Under the pieces are notes generated by a model, which was given only the letters and a program-made list of their open reading frames with translations, was not told the origin of the DNA and searched no databases. A stretch of 33,190 nucleotides of DNA from positions 1 through 33,190 of the forward strand of contig NZ_JAUMXC010000020.1 of NCBI RefSeq assembly GCF_030529325.1, read 5' to 3'. Below, piece by piece: positions 16,112 through 23,256 of the stretch; within the stretch, counting starts at the first letter, position 1, and every line of letters starts with the position of its first letter. The stretch comes from Porphyromonas sp. Its GTDB lineage: Bacteria; Bacteroidota; Bacteroidia; Bacteroidales; Porphyromonadaceae. The translations under genes were made by a program, and so were the position numbers.

Positions 16112-17119
16112 TCACCAGCGTAAGCTACGCTTGGTAAGCTCTATCACATTGTATATTGCCTGTATATCATCCATATGTAGGGTGATGTCGGCATAGTCAG
16201 GGTTGAGGGAGTGGAGTTTCAGGATACCTTTTTCCGTATCGTGTTCTGTTACACTCTTGATGATAATCCCCTCGGTACGGGTCACAAAGATAAAGTAACG
16301 CCAAGCATTTTTATGCAGTTTGTACTGCCAGTACAACTGCGGTATCATACGAGCAAGCACAACATCTCCATCGGAGAGAGAGAAAGGAGTCCCATCATCC
16401 ATGGAGGCTCCTTTTACTTTGAATAGAGCATACTTCCCCTGATAATCCCTATCGACAGGGATACGCACCATGCGTTCATCCTCATCGGGATCATAGTCGG
16501 AAAAGTTTGTGAGTGTCCCGGCTGCCGCAGGATCGGAGATGAGAGGGAACGCCTTTTCCTCAAAGTCATTGTAAAATGCCACGGTATCTCCCTCCTTTTT
16601 TACCTGAGATAGAGAGAGGTTCATCACTTCCCCACGCCCATTGAACAACCAATCCCGATTATATTTCGGAAAATGAGTAAGTATCCTCTCGAGTGTCTCA
16701 TCCTGCGGACGCGTCTCCTGCTTCACTATGCGGAAGATGGTTGCGTTGCCGGGGTAGCCCAGGGTCTGACTCATCTTGGTGTATGTCAGCCCCTCCAGCT
16801 CCATGATATGCCGCACTCTTTGCCAACGCTCCGGAAAGGGTACCGATGCCGCGAGCCCTGTGGGTAGGAGCATCTCCCCTTCTCCCGAGAGTATCCATTC
16901 CTCAGAAAAAGTAAACGGGTAAGCCCCACAGAATGTCGATATGAAGTTGGCAGAAACGAAATTAGAAGCCTTGCTGAACGCCACACGTACGGATACAGGA
17001 GGCACTCCCATTACAGCAGCAAGGTCTGCATAGGATAGCACACGTTTCTGTTTTTTGAGGTGTTTGTAGCATGCAGTCAATCTGCGCTTTCGGGATAGTA
17101 TTGTCCTTCGGTCTGCCAT
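16112..17119 (-). CDS. S24 (LexA/CI-like) regulator with two N-terminal HTH-like repeats
   Basis: A 335-residue regulator. The C-terminal part (about 195-335) is an S24 peptidase domain with Ser239 in VKGASMDDGTPF and Lys288 in GIIIKSV as the likely Ser-Lys dyad. An Ala200-Gly201 bond in DPAAAGTL lies 38 residues before the serine, close to the LexA cleavage-site spacing. The N-terminal part looks duplicated. Residues about 28-84 (LSYADLAAVMG ... EWILSGEGEML) and 98-166 (LTYTKMSQTLG ... DWLFNGRGEVM) each resemble an XRE-type helix-turn-helix followed by the WxxxGxGEM ending typical of Bacteroidetes CI-like repressors. No phage genes surround it. It is divergent from the DUF2807 gene and has its own -7 element at 17139-17146. 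The target is unknown. Confidence 0.8.
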   Translation of the reverse strand: MADRRTILSRKRRLTACYKHLKKQKRVLSYADLAAVMGVPPVSVRVAFSKASNFVSANFISTFCGAYPFTFSEEWILSGEGEMLLPTGLAASVPFPERWQRVRHIMELEGLTYTKMSQTLGYPGNATIFRIVKQETRPQDETLERILTHFPKYNRDWLFNGRGEVMNLSLSQVKKEGDTVAFYNDFEEKAFPLISDPAAAGTLTNFSDYDPDEDERMVRIPVDRDYQGKYALFKVKGASMDDGTPFSLSDGDVVLARMIPQLYWQYKLHKNAWRYFIFVTRTEGIIIKSVTEHDTEKGILKLHSLNPDYADITLHMDDIQAIYNVIELTKRSLRW

Positions 17120-17138
17120 TGTTCTTTGTTCATTTTAA

Positions 17139-17146
17139 CAAAGATA
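17139..17146 (-). promoter_or_regulatory. -7 element of the S24 regulator (TATCTTTG)
   Basis: Reads TATCTTTG on the minus strand, 20 bases before the ATG. It sits in the 103-bp divergent gap shared with the DUF2807 gene, where an autoregulatory operator would be expected. No -33 box seen. Confidence 0.5.
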
Positions 17147-17222
17147 ACTATTTTATGCCTTTGTGTACCGGAAAAACATTACCTTAGTGGATGTATAAAA
17201 ATACCAATCATCAAGCACAAAT

Positions 17223-18392
17223 ATGAAACGAAAACACTTGTTCCTGCTATTGGGACTCTTCTTTGCCATTGTTTTTACTTCCGTCACCTATGCCGTACAG
17301 ATGCAACCACGCATGGTCGCTACCACCCAAGGCGATGAGACTATCGAGCAGCGATTGGATGATCCGCTCTTTACTCTCGAGGTGGCATTTCCTCTCGATC
17401 TCAGAGTCGTGGCTTCCGATAGGGATTATCTTACGATCCAAGGGCCAAAAAAACTCCTGCGGAAGGTCGTTGTGACGACAAAAGGACTCGAATTGCGTAT
17501 CCGTGGGCACAAGAGCTTTTGGGGCAATAAGTTCAGAGGCAGACTCACCGGTACCCTTTATACCTCCGATCCGAACATGCTGTCAGAGCTACGGTTGTCG
17601 TCGGCATCCAAGGTCATCTCCGAGACCATCATGCGCGTCACTATGTTTGATCTCGATATGTCGGGTGCATCTACGTTCGTCGGAGAGGTACACTGCAACA
17701 ATGCCGATGTCAAGCTCAATGGTGCAAGTCATGCGCGGATCAAGGGTAATAGCGGGGTGCTCAAAGTGAATCAGTCCGGAGCCTCCAAATTTGTCATTGA
17801 GGGGGAATGTTCAGAACTCTTGCTCGGTATTTGGGGCGCCTCTCTCTTTGATGGCAAACAGTTGATGGCTTACCGTGCCGATATGGAGGTGGGAGGGGCA
17901 TCCAAAGCCTATGTCGCTGCCCAAAGCCCGGGTAAGGTCAATGTGATGGGTTCGGCTCACCTCGAGATGCCACTTGTTTCACGGCAAGGAGAGGGGGCAG
18001 AAGAAGTCAAAATCAAAGTTATCGGTTCTTCATCGTTTGTCGGCTCATGCTTTGCACATCATGCAGACATCGAAGTCTCCGGATCAAGTTCTCTCAAACT
18101 CAATGGTATCTTCGGCAAGGCCGATGTTGAAGTTTCCGGTGCATCAAAAGTCAGCTTATCAGGTCGTTGCGATCGCTTCGAAGCAGAGGTCTCGGGATCA
18201 TCCAAACTCGATGCAGAGAGATTTATCTCCAGAGCCGTCGATATCGATGTTTCCTCTTCCGCCAAAGCCGTTGTGCATGCCACCGAGTCTCTCAATGCCG
18301 ATGTGAGTTCGTCAGGAAAACTGGATTATATCGGGAATCCACGTCATAGGTCTCTTGAACAATCCGGCGGAGGTAAGGTCGGTCGCAAGTAA
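17223..18392 (+). CDS. Exported DUF2807 (head-GIN) repeat protein
   Basis: A 389-residue exported protein with a signal peptide (about 1-24, ending TYA). The rest is dominated by the irregular motif (S)GAS/SGSS followed by a hydrophobic strand, occurring about every 15-25 residues from about 140 onward (MSGASTF, NGASHA, QSGASKF, WGASLF, VGGASKAY, IGSSSF, SGSSSL, SGASKV, SGSSKL, SSSAK, SSSGK). This is the pattern of the DUF2807 putative auto-transporter adhesin head-GIN domain, expected to form a right-handed parallel beta-helix. It is common in Bacteroidetes and often sits beside PspC or regulator genes, but its function is not established. It is longer than single-domain members, probably one extended helix. 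A strong terminator follows (18427-18470). Confidence 0.85.
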   Translation: MKRKHLFLLLGLFFAIVFTSVTYAVQMQPRMVATTQGDETIEQRLDDPLFTLEVAFPLDLRVVASDRDYLTIQGPKKLLRKVVVTTKGLELRIRGHKSFWGNKFRGRLTGTLYTSDPNMLSELRLSSASKVISETIMRVTMFDLDMSGASTFVGEVHCNNADVKLNGASHARIKGNSGVLKVNQSGASKFVIEGECSELLLGIWGASLFDGKQLMAYRADMEVGGASKAYVAAQSPGKVNVMGSAHLEMPLVSRQGEGAEEVKIKVIGSSSFVGSCFAHHADIEVSGSSSLKLNGIFGKADVEVSGASKVSLSGRCDRFEAEVSGSSKLDAERFISRAVDIDVSSSAKAVVHATESLNADVSSSGKLDYIGNPRHRSLEQSGGGKVGRK

Positions 18393-18426
18393 CATACTTC
18401 TCCCACAGGTAGGAGTTCAATCACCG

Positions 18427-18470
18427 ACAGCCCCGACACTTCATGACAAAGAAGTGTCGGGGCTGTTTTT
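18427..18470 (+). terminator. Intrinsic terminator after DUF2807 gene
   Basis: ACAGCCCCGACACTTC (18427-18442) and 18451-18466 form a perfect 16-bp stem with an 8-base loop, directly followed by TTTT. Confidence 0.92.
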
Positions 18471-18496
18471 GTATGAGCAGGAAGCTCCCCCCAAAA

Positions 18497-18562
18497 AAGG
18501 TTGTCTAACTTGTGATCGAAGGTTGTCTAACTTGTCATCAAAGGTTGTCTAACTTGATTTCG
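18497..18562 (+). repeat. Three tandem 22-bp repeats with core GGTTGTCTAACTTG
   Basis: AAGGTTGTCTAACTTG starts at 18497, 18519 and 18541, a strict 22-bp period. The first 16 bases of each unit are identical and the last six vary (TGATCG, TCATCA, ATTTCG). It uses the same core as the 81-bp repeats at 8179 and 32567, here all in one direction without the palindrome. It lies between the DUF2807 terminator and the folC promoter. Confidence 0.92.
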
Positions 18563-18668
18563 GAGGTTCACCATCTCATTTTGCAACCTTTCTTTTCCGA
18601 CTCATTTCTCTGCCGTTTCTCTTTTATCATTTCTATACCGATCACCGATCATGCGCACCGAAAAGTCG

Positions 18669-18676
18669 TATCTTTG
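18669..18676 (+). promoter_or_regulatory. -7 element upstream of folC (TATCTTTG)
   Basis: TATCTTTG matches TAnnTTTG, 60 bases before the folC ATG. No TTG at the -33 distance. Confidence 0.55.
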
Positions 18677-18736
18677 TAGCCGAAAGGATATTGTGAAAGC
18701 CTTTCTTTACCTCTCTCAAGCAACAGAAACAAGATT

Positions 18737-20050
18737 ATGACAAAATACGAGGCAACCATAGACTATCTATTCAACTCTCTCCCTGTCTTTCAACACCAAG
18801 GAGGCAGTGCCTACAAGCCCGGACTTGAACGTGTCGAACAACTTCTCAGCCTTTGTGACAATCCTCACAAAAAACTAAAGACCATCCACATTGCCGGCAC
18901 CAACGGCAAGGGATCGACATCCCATATGCTGGCCTCGATCTTGCAAAGTGCGGGTCTTAGGGTCGGTCTCTTCACTTCCCCTCATCTTATTGACTTCAGA
19001 GAGCGCATCCGTATCGATGGAGAGATGATCACAGAGGATTTTGTCATCGACTTTGTGGATGATATACGTCCTCGTATCCCTCCCGGGCTCAATCCCTCGT
19101 TTTTTGAACTCACGACGGCCATGGCATTCAGTTACTTTGCCGGACAAGGTGTGGATGTCGCTGTGATAGAGGTGGGTATGGGCGGTCGCTTGGACAGCAC
19201 CAATGTCCTCTCTCCCCTCTTGTCCGTGATTACCAATGTGAGCATCGATCATGCTGCGTACCTTGGAGGTACGCTCGAAGCGATAGCCATGGAAAAAGCG
19301 GGTATCATCAAGGCTGGTACTCCGGTCGTCCTCGGCCGAAGCAAGGAGAGAGAAGTCTATGAAGTTGTACACAAGACAGCCGAAACACTCTCGGCACCTC
19401 TCACCGTGGCCGACAGAAGTGGTGAGATCACCGAGGTATACCAACATGAGGATGGTACTCAGTCCTTTGAGACCAAGCATTTCGGCAAGGTACATCAACC
19501 CCTCGGAGGTCTGTATCAGGTAGAAAATACCGCAACAGTCCTCTGCGCCTGCCTTCGACTCATTGAGTCGGGCTTTGACCTCTCACCCGAAGCCGTTCGA
19601 AGAGGTATCGAAGAGGTGGCAAAGACAGGTCTCCGTGGGCGCCTGCAGGTGGTCAGGGAGGCTTCGCCTCGCATCGTCCTCGATACCGGTCACAACCCCG
19701 GTGCATGGGTCTATCTCTCCGAACAACTCCGCAAATGGGCTGACAATGCTCCTCTCTTGTGTGTCCTCGGTATGGCAGGGGACAAAGATGTCTCAGAGGT
19801 CCTGAGTCTCCTGCCTCGAGACAATACGCACTATATCTGTTGCAAAGCCAAGGGAGAGCGCTCCATGCCTGCGGAAAAGCTCTGTGATACGATGAAAGGC
19901 GAAGGGTTTACAGACTGCGATGTGATTTCGGATATTGCCGATGCTTATGATGTGGCTGTAGCTCGTTGTAGGGATAAGGGTATTCCGACCTTGTTTATAG
20001 GTGGAAGCAACTTTGTGATCGGCGAACTTCTGTCGGTGCGACAGTTCTGA
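18737..20050 (+). CDS. folC: Folylpolyglutamate/dihydrofolate synthase
   Basis: Adds L-glutamate to dihydropteroate (making dihydrofolate) and further glutamates to folates, with ATP, in the cytoplasm. The 437-residue protein has the Mur-ligase-like fold. The P-loop is IAGTNGKGSTSH (52-63), followed by SPHLIDFRERI, EVGMGGRLDSTN and SIDHAAYLGGT. In the C-terminal domain LDTGHNPGAW marks the Mur-ligase C-terminal region. Length fits FolC. Single-gene transcription unit with a -7 element upstream and a strong terminator (20078-20123) downstream. Confidence 0.97.
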   Translation: MTKYEATIDYLFNSLPVFQHQGGSAYKPGLERVEQLLSLCDNPHKKLKTIHIAGTNGKGSTSHMLASILQSAGLRVGLFTSPHLIDFRERIRIDGEMITEDFVIDFVDDIRPRIPPGLNPSFFELTTAMAFSYFAGQGVDVAVIEVGMGGRLDSTNVLSPLLSVITNVSIDHAAYLGGTLEAIAMEKAGIIKAGTPVVLGRSKEREVYEVVHKTAETLSAPLTVADRSGEITEVYQHEDGTQSFETKHFGKVHQPLGGLYQVENTATVLCACLRLIESGFDLSPEAVRRGIEEVAKTGLRGRLQVVREASPRIVLDTGHNPGAWVYLSEQLRKWADNAPLLCVLGMAGDKDVSEVLSLLPRDNTHYICCKAKGERSMPAEKLCDTMKGEGFTDCDVISDIADAYDVAVARCRDKGIPTLFIGGSNFVIGELLSVRQF

Positions 20051-20077
20051 CTCCCGAGCATTCGAGGTAAAGAATAA

Positions 20078-20123
20078 CAATAAAAAAGTCCGTCGGATAT
20101 TTTCCCGACGGACTTTTTTATTG
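20078..20123. terminator. Bidirectional terminator between folC and the manC unit
   Basis: CAATAAAAAAGTCCGTCGG (20078-20096) is perfectly complementary to 20105-20123, with an 8-base loop. A-run and T-run arms make it work for folC (plus) and for the small-protein gene ending at 20138 (minus). Confidence 0.93.
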
Positions 20124-20137
20124 CGTAGCTGTGTTAC

Positions 20138-20242
20138 TTATTTTTTCTTTTCTCCTGCGAGATACGAAATCAGGACGCTGATCATCGAGAGTATCCAGAT
20201 GAGTAGGAAACTCTTCTTGAATGTACTGCCTTTCTTTGCCAT
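20138..20242 (-). CDS. 34-residue single-helix membrane protein
   Basis: A small frame reads MAKKGSTFKKSF, then LLIWILSMISVLISYLAG, then EKKK. It is a positively charged N-terminus, one hydrophobic helix of about 18 residues (13-30) and a charged C-terminus. The ATG begins two bases after the manC stop codon, which points to translational coupling. The stop lies 15 bases before the bidirectional terminator, so the gene fills the manC transcript exactly. I do not recognise a family. A role in membrane attachment or regulation of ManC or of a sugar-nucleotide complex is speculation. No other good frame exists in this gap. Confidence 0.65.
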   Translation of the reverse strand: MAKKGSTFKKSFLLIWILSMISVLISYLAGEKKK

Positions 20243-20244
20243 AG

Positions 20245-21306
20245 TCATAAGTCTTTGGAGTGTTTGTTGAGCAGGTCATGAAGTGCGGTTTCGTCGGACT
20301 TCGGGGCGATGACAAGGACATCGTCCATGTCTACGATGACATAGTTGTCGAGTCCGGACACAATGACTTTTTTGTTTGGATTCTGTGTGCGGATGAGGGT
20401 GTTGGGACAGCCCTCAAGTTTATGGTTGGGATTGTCCCCTTTATCCTGCGTGGAGACATGCCGGTAGAGAGACTCCCAAGTGCCTATATCATCCCAGCCA
20501 AACTCTCCCGAGATGACATGGACATTGTCTGCCTTTTCCATCACACCATAGTCGATGGAGATCGACTTGGACTGCATAAAGGCTTGAGCGACATCGGCGC
20601 GTTCGCTCGAAGTGTTGTAGGTCTTGATCTCCGCAAAGAGGGCTGCCACCTCGGGGAGGTAAGTCTCAAGAGCCGCAACGATATCTCGCACTTTCCATAT
20701 AAACATCCCTGAGTTCCAGACATATTTGCCCGAAGCAAGGAGAGCTTCGGCTTCCTCTTTTTGAGGTTTTTCCTTGAAGCGGACGATAGGACCTTTGCCA
20801 GTAGAGATGGCCTCTTCACTTTGTTCGATATAGCCGTAACTCGTTGCCGGAAACGTCGGTGTGATCCCTATCGTCAGCAGCACTTCGTGCTCCGCCACAT
20901 ATTCGATACCTTCGAGGAGCGTGCGTCTGAACGCCTCTACATCCCCTATGTGATGATCTGAGGGCGTCACCACCATGATGGCATCTGGATCGGATGCGTA
21001 TATCTTGTATGCTGCATAAGCTATACAAGGGGCAGTGTTCCGTCGCTCCGGCTCGGTGAGGATGTTGCTTGGTGGGAGTGCGTGGAGTTGCTTCATCACT
21101 TCGTTGCCGAACTGTTCGCCCGTGACAATGAAGAAGCGTTCCGATGCCACGATGGACTCAAACCGGTGGCCGGTTGACTGCAACATGGTAAGTCCCGTGC
21201 CGAGAATATCCAAAAACTGCTTGGGCTTGTCTTGACGGCTCATAGGCCAGAATCGGGATCCGATACCGCCGGCCATGACAATGCAGTAGGTATTTAGTTT
21301 TTTCAT
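20245..21306 (-). CDS. manC: Mannose-1-phosphate guanylyltransferase
   Basis: Makes GDP-mannose from mannose 1-phosphate and GTP, the activated sugar for surface polysaccharides and glycan building. The 353-residue protein has the nucleotidyltransferase signature MAGGIGSRFWPMSRQDKPKQF (from residue 11; signature GGxGxRxWPxSR...PKQF). TPSDHHIGD and RFKEKPQ follow, and VWNSGMFIWK lies near the middle. It is the short form without the phosphomannose isomerase domain found in bifunctional ManC. It is 29 bp downstream of the 5'-nucleotidase lipoprotein gene and two bases upstream of the small membrane protein gene, so the three are probably one transcript. Confidence 0.95.
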   Translation of the reverse strand: MKKLNTYCIVMAGGIGSRFWPMSRQDKPKQFLDILGTGLTMLQSTGHRFESIVASERFFIVTGEQFGNEVMKQLHALPPSNILTEPERRNTAPCIAYAAYKIYASDPDAIMVVTPSDHHIGDVEAFRRTLLEGIEYVAEHEVLLTIGITPTFPATSYGYIEQSEEAISTGKGPIVRFKEKPQKEEAEALLASGKYVWNSGMFIWKVRDIVAALETYLPEVAALFAEIKTYNTSSERADVAQAFMQSKSISIDYGVMEKADNVHVISGEFGWDDIGTWESLYRHVSTQDKGDNPNHKLEGCPNTLIRTQNPNKKVIVSGLDNYVIVDMDDVLVIAPKSDETALHDLLNKHSKDL

Positions 21307-21335
21307 TATATGCCGTAAAAAAGGAGGATTGTCTA

Positions 21336-23096
21336 TTACTGTGCTTTGAATAAGAGGACGCTGTCACGTTTGAGCGCAGGGCGTGTCCACTCCGCAGGCT
21401 CAAATGACCATTGAGAAATGATCTGAGGCGTGATCGGATTGTGGATTTTGAGATACTCCATGAGATAATACCTCAAGTCCTTTTCTGTAGCGCGTACAAT
21501 CCGTGACGTGAGTTCGGAGTGAGGTATGCCTGAGCCTTCGGTGAGAAGTGCACCGCCACCGTTTCCTCGATACGAATTGACAACAACCTTGTACTCTGCA
21601 GAGGGATCAAAAGTCCGACCGTCTCTCAATGTCGTGAGCTTGATGCGCTCGCCCTTGGGCTTGGTCACATCGACAGTGTACATCACCCCACAAGCTGAGT
21701 CAAAGTTGAAGAAAGGTTTTTCAAACTTGAACCCTGCATCGGGTGCTGTCGAAAGGCGCAACAACTTGTCATCCGCAGACTTCATCGTCAGTATCCATCT
21801 GTCGTAGGATTCCTCGAGCAGGTCCTTGATTTCCTGTCCTGTGAGACGCATGAGGTAAGCCATGTTTTCGAACTTGTAAAGCTTGAAAAGGTCACTCATC
21901 GTAATGTCTCCGGTGGTGATCTTGGTATCAAAAATGAGGGGTGCACTCAGAGACATGTCAGCGTCTTCAAAGAGTGAAAGTTGCACCTGATGTACGAGAT
22001 CAACAAAGGTGGAGGGTCCCATGAATGACGAGCGCGAGGAGATGTCCGCAGTGGTTGCTCCGATGCGTTCGGCAACGAAGCGTCTGACGGTGTTGTACTG
22101 AGGGGTCAGATCTTTGATGAACTTGCCGTCGGGGATGTACTTATCAAGATTTATGATAGATGGAGTGCTCTCGACGATATTGTTGCCATCGGCATCCGTC
22201 TTGAATGTGACTGTGGTACGTGAGAGATTGTGACCGTTGTTGGCAGGATTGAGGATATATGTCTTGCGACCGCTTTCGTGTACCACAGAGTCTACATAGC
22301 TGCGGTGATCATGGCCAAGGAGCACGAGATCTATCCCTGCTACCTGACTTGCCAGAGCATAACCCGCATCTTCGGCAAGATATCTGACAGAGTCTGTCTT
22401 CTCACCTATACCCGAGTGGACAAGGGCGATGATATAATCAGGTTGGGCAGCTTGTATTTCGGGCATGTATCTGCGTGCTGTCTCGACGATGTCATCAAAT
22501 CTCATCCCGGACCATAGGACTTCGGGCAAGAAGTTGGGAACTGCAGGTGTCGTGAGTCCGAGGATTGCAAATTTCTTCCCTGCCTTGGTGATCATTGTAT
22601 AGGGAACAAAGTATGGTACCGGAGTCTCTTGTCCTTCACTGCGTGCCACATCGATGACGTTGGCACCAAGGACAGGAGCCGAAAGCTCCTTTACCCAACG
22701 ATCATAGACATCGTGCCCGGTCTCAATATCGTGATTGCCCACTGTGATGGCATTGTAGTCGAGCTGATTCAAGACTTCGGCCATGAGATGCTTGGACGAG
22801 GTGTCGATGAAGTTGTAATAATATGCTGTGGGTTGCCCCTGCAAGATGTCTCCGGCATCGAGCAAGAGCATATTGCCGGAGCTCTGTCTGTATGCTTTGA
22901 CATAAGAAGCAATGCGTGCGTAGCTACCCTTGCCCTCGACATCGTTGATGAAATCGTGGGGAAAGACATTGCCGTGCAGGTCAGTGGTGTGGAAGATGTC
23001 TACGATGACAACACCTGTCTTTGAGCGGGACTGACAGGATACAAACAGTGTGACGAAAGTCAGTGCCCAAAGGATATGACGAAAGCGGAAATTCAT
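21336..23096 (-). CDS. UshA-family 5'-nucleotidase / 2',3'-cyclic phosphodiesterase lipoprotein
   Basis: Predicted envelope-anchored phosphoesterase acting on nucleotides or cyclic nucleotides. 586 residues. The signal peptide ends with a lipobox LFVSC, so Cys21 should be lipidated. The metallophosphoesterase domain carries the di-metal ligands in TTDLHGN (Asp39, His41), DAGD (Asp83), GNHD (121-123), LVHSG and LGHDHR. The C-terminal nucleotide-binding domain (about 350-586) contains YKVVVNSYRGNGGGAL, characteristic of the 5'-nucleotidase C domain. It would release nucleosides from external nucleotides. It is separated from the upstream DPP11 gene by a terminator (23173-23224). No clear -7 element was seen in the 160-bp gap. 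Confidence 0.92.
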   Translation of the reverse strand: MNFRFRHILWALTFVTLFVSCQSRSKTGVVIVDIFHTTDLHGNVFPHDFINDVEGKGSYARIASYVKAYRQSSGNMLLLDAGDILQGQPTAYYYNFIDTSSKHLMAEVLNQLDYNAITVGNHDIETGHDVYDRWVKELSAPVLGANVIDVARSEGQETPVPYFVPYTMITKAGKKFAILGLTTPAVPNFLPEVLWSGMRFDDIVETARRYMPEIQAAQPDYIIALVHSGIGEKTDSVRYLAEDAGYALASQVAGIDLVLLGHDHRSYVDSVVHESGRKTYILNPANNGHNLSRTTVTFKTDADGNNIVESTPSIINLDKYIPDGKFIKDLTPQYNTVRRFVAERIGATTADISSRSSFMGPSTFVDLVHQVQLSLFEDADMSLSAPLIFDTKITTGDITMSDLFKLYKFENMAYLMRLTGQEIKDLLEESYDRWILTMKSADDKLLRLSTAPDAGFKFEKPFFNFDSACGVMYTVDVTKPKGERIKLTTLRDGRTFDPSAEYKVVVNSYRGNGGGALLTEGSGIPHSELTSRIVRATEKDLRYYLMEYLKIHNPITPQIISQWSFEPAEWTRPALKRDSVLLFKAQ

Positions 23097-23172
23097 ACGG
23101 CTGTGATGGATATAATACGGTTGGTAAGTATCGATGGTAAAGGGCTGAAACGGCTCTTTATCATCAAGAAAG

Positions 23173-23224
23173 AAAAAACTCTCCGAAGCAGTAGAGGAAA
23201 GCCTCTTGACTGCTTCGGGAGAGA
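23173..23224 (-). terminator. Terminator after the DPP11 gene
   Basis: CTCTCCGAAGCAGTAGAGG (from 23179) pairs with 23202-23223 with small bulges around AAAG. On the minus strand the stem is followed by six T (23173-23178). The plus-strand side also has a T-run. Confidence 0.8.
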
Positions 23225-23256
23225 TTATTTTTTACATCGTTATGGGACCTGAGGCG

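Noticed and set aside
16112-17119. Prophage remnant around the S24 regulator
   Set aside because: Neighbours are housekeeping genes (queF and a DUF2807 gene). No integrase, att repeat or structural genes are visible.
17160-17187. Promoter TTTG-N16-TACCTTAG for the DUF2807 gene
   Set aside because: One mismatch in the -7 box and spacing shorter than usual; too weak to list as a feature.
18497-18562. CRISPR array
   Set aside because: The units are adjacent with only six variable bases between 16-base cores, so there are no spacers, and no cas genes are present.
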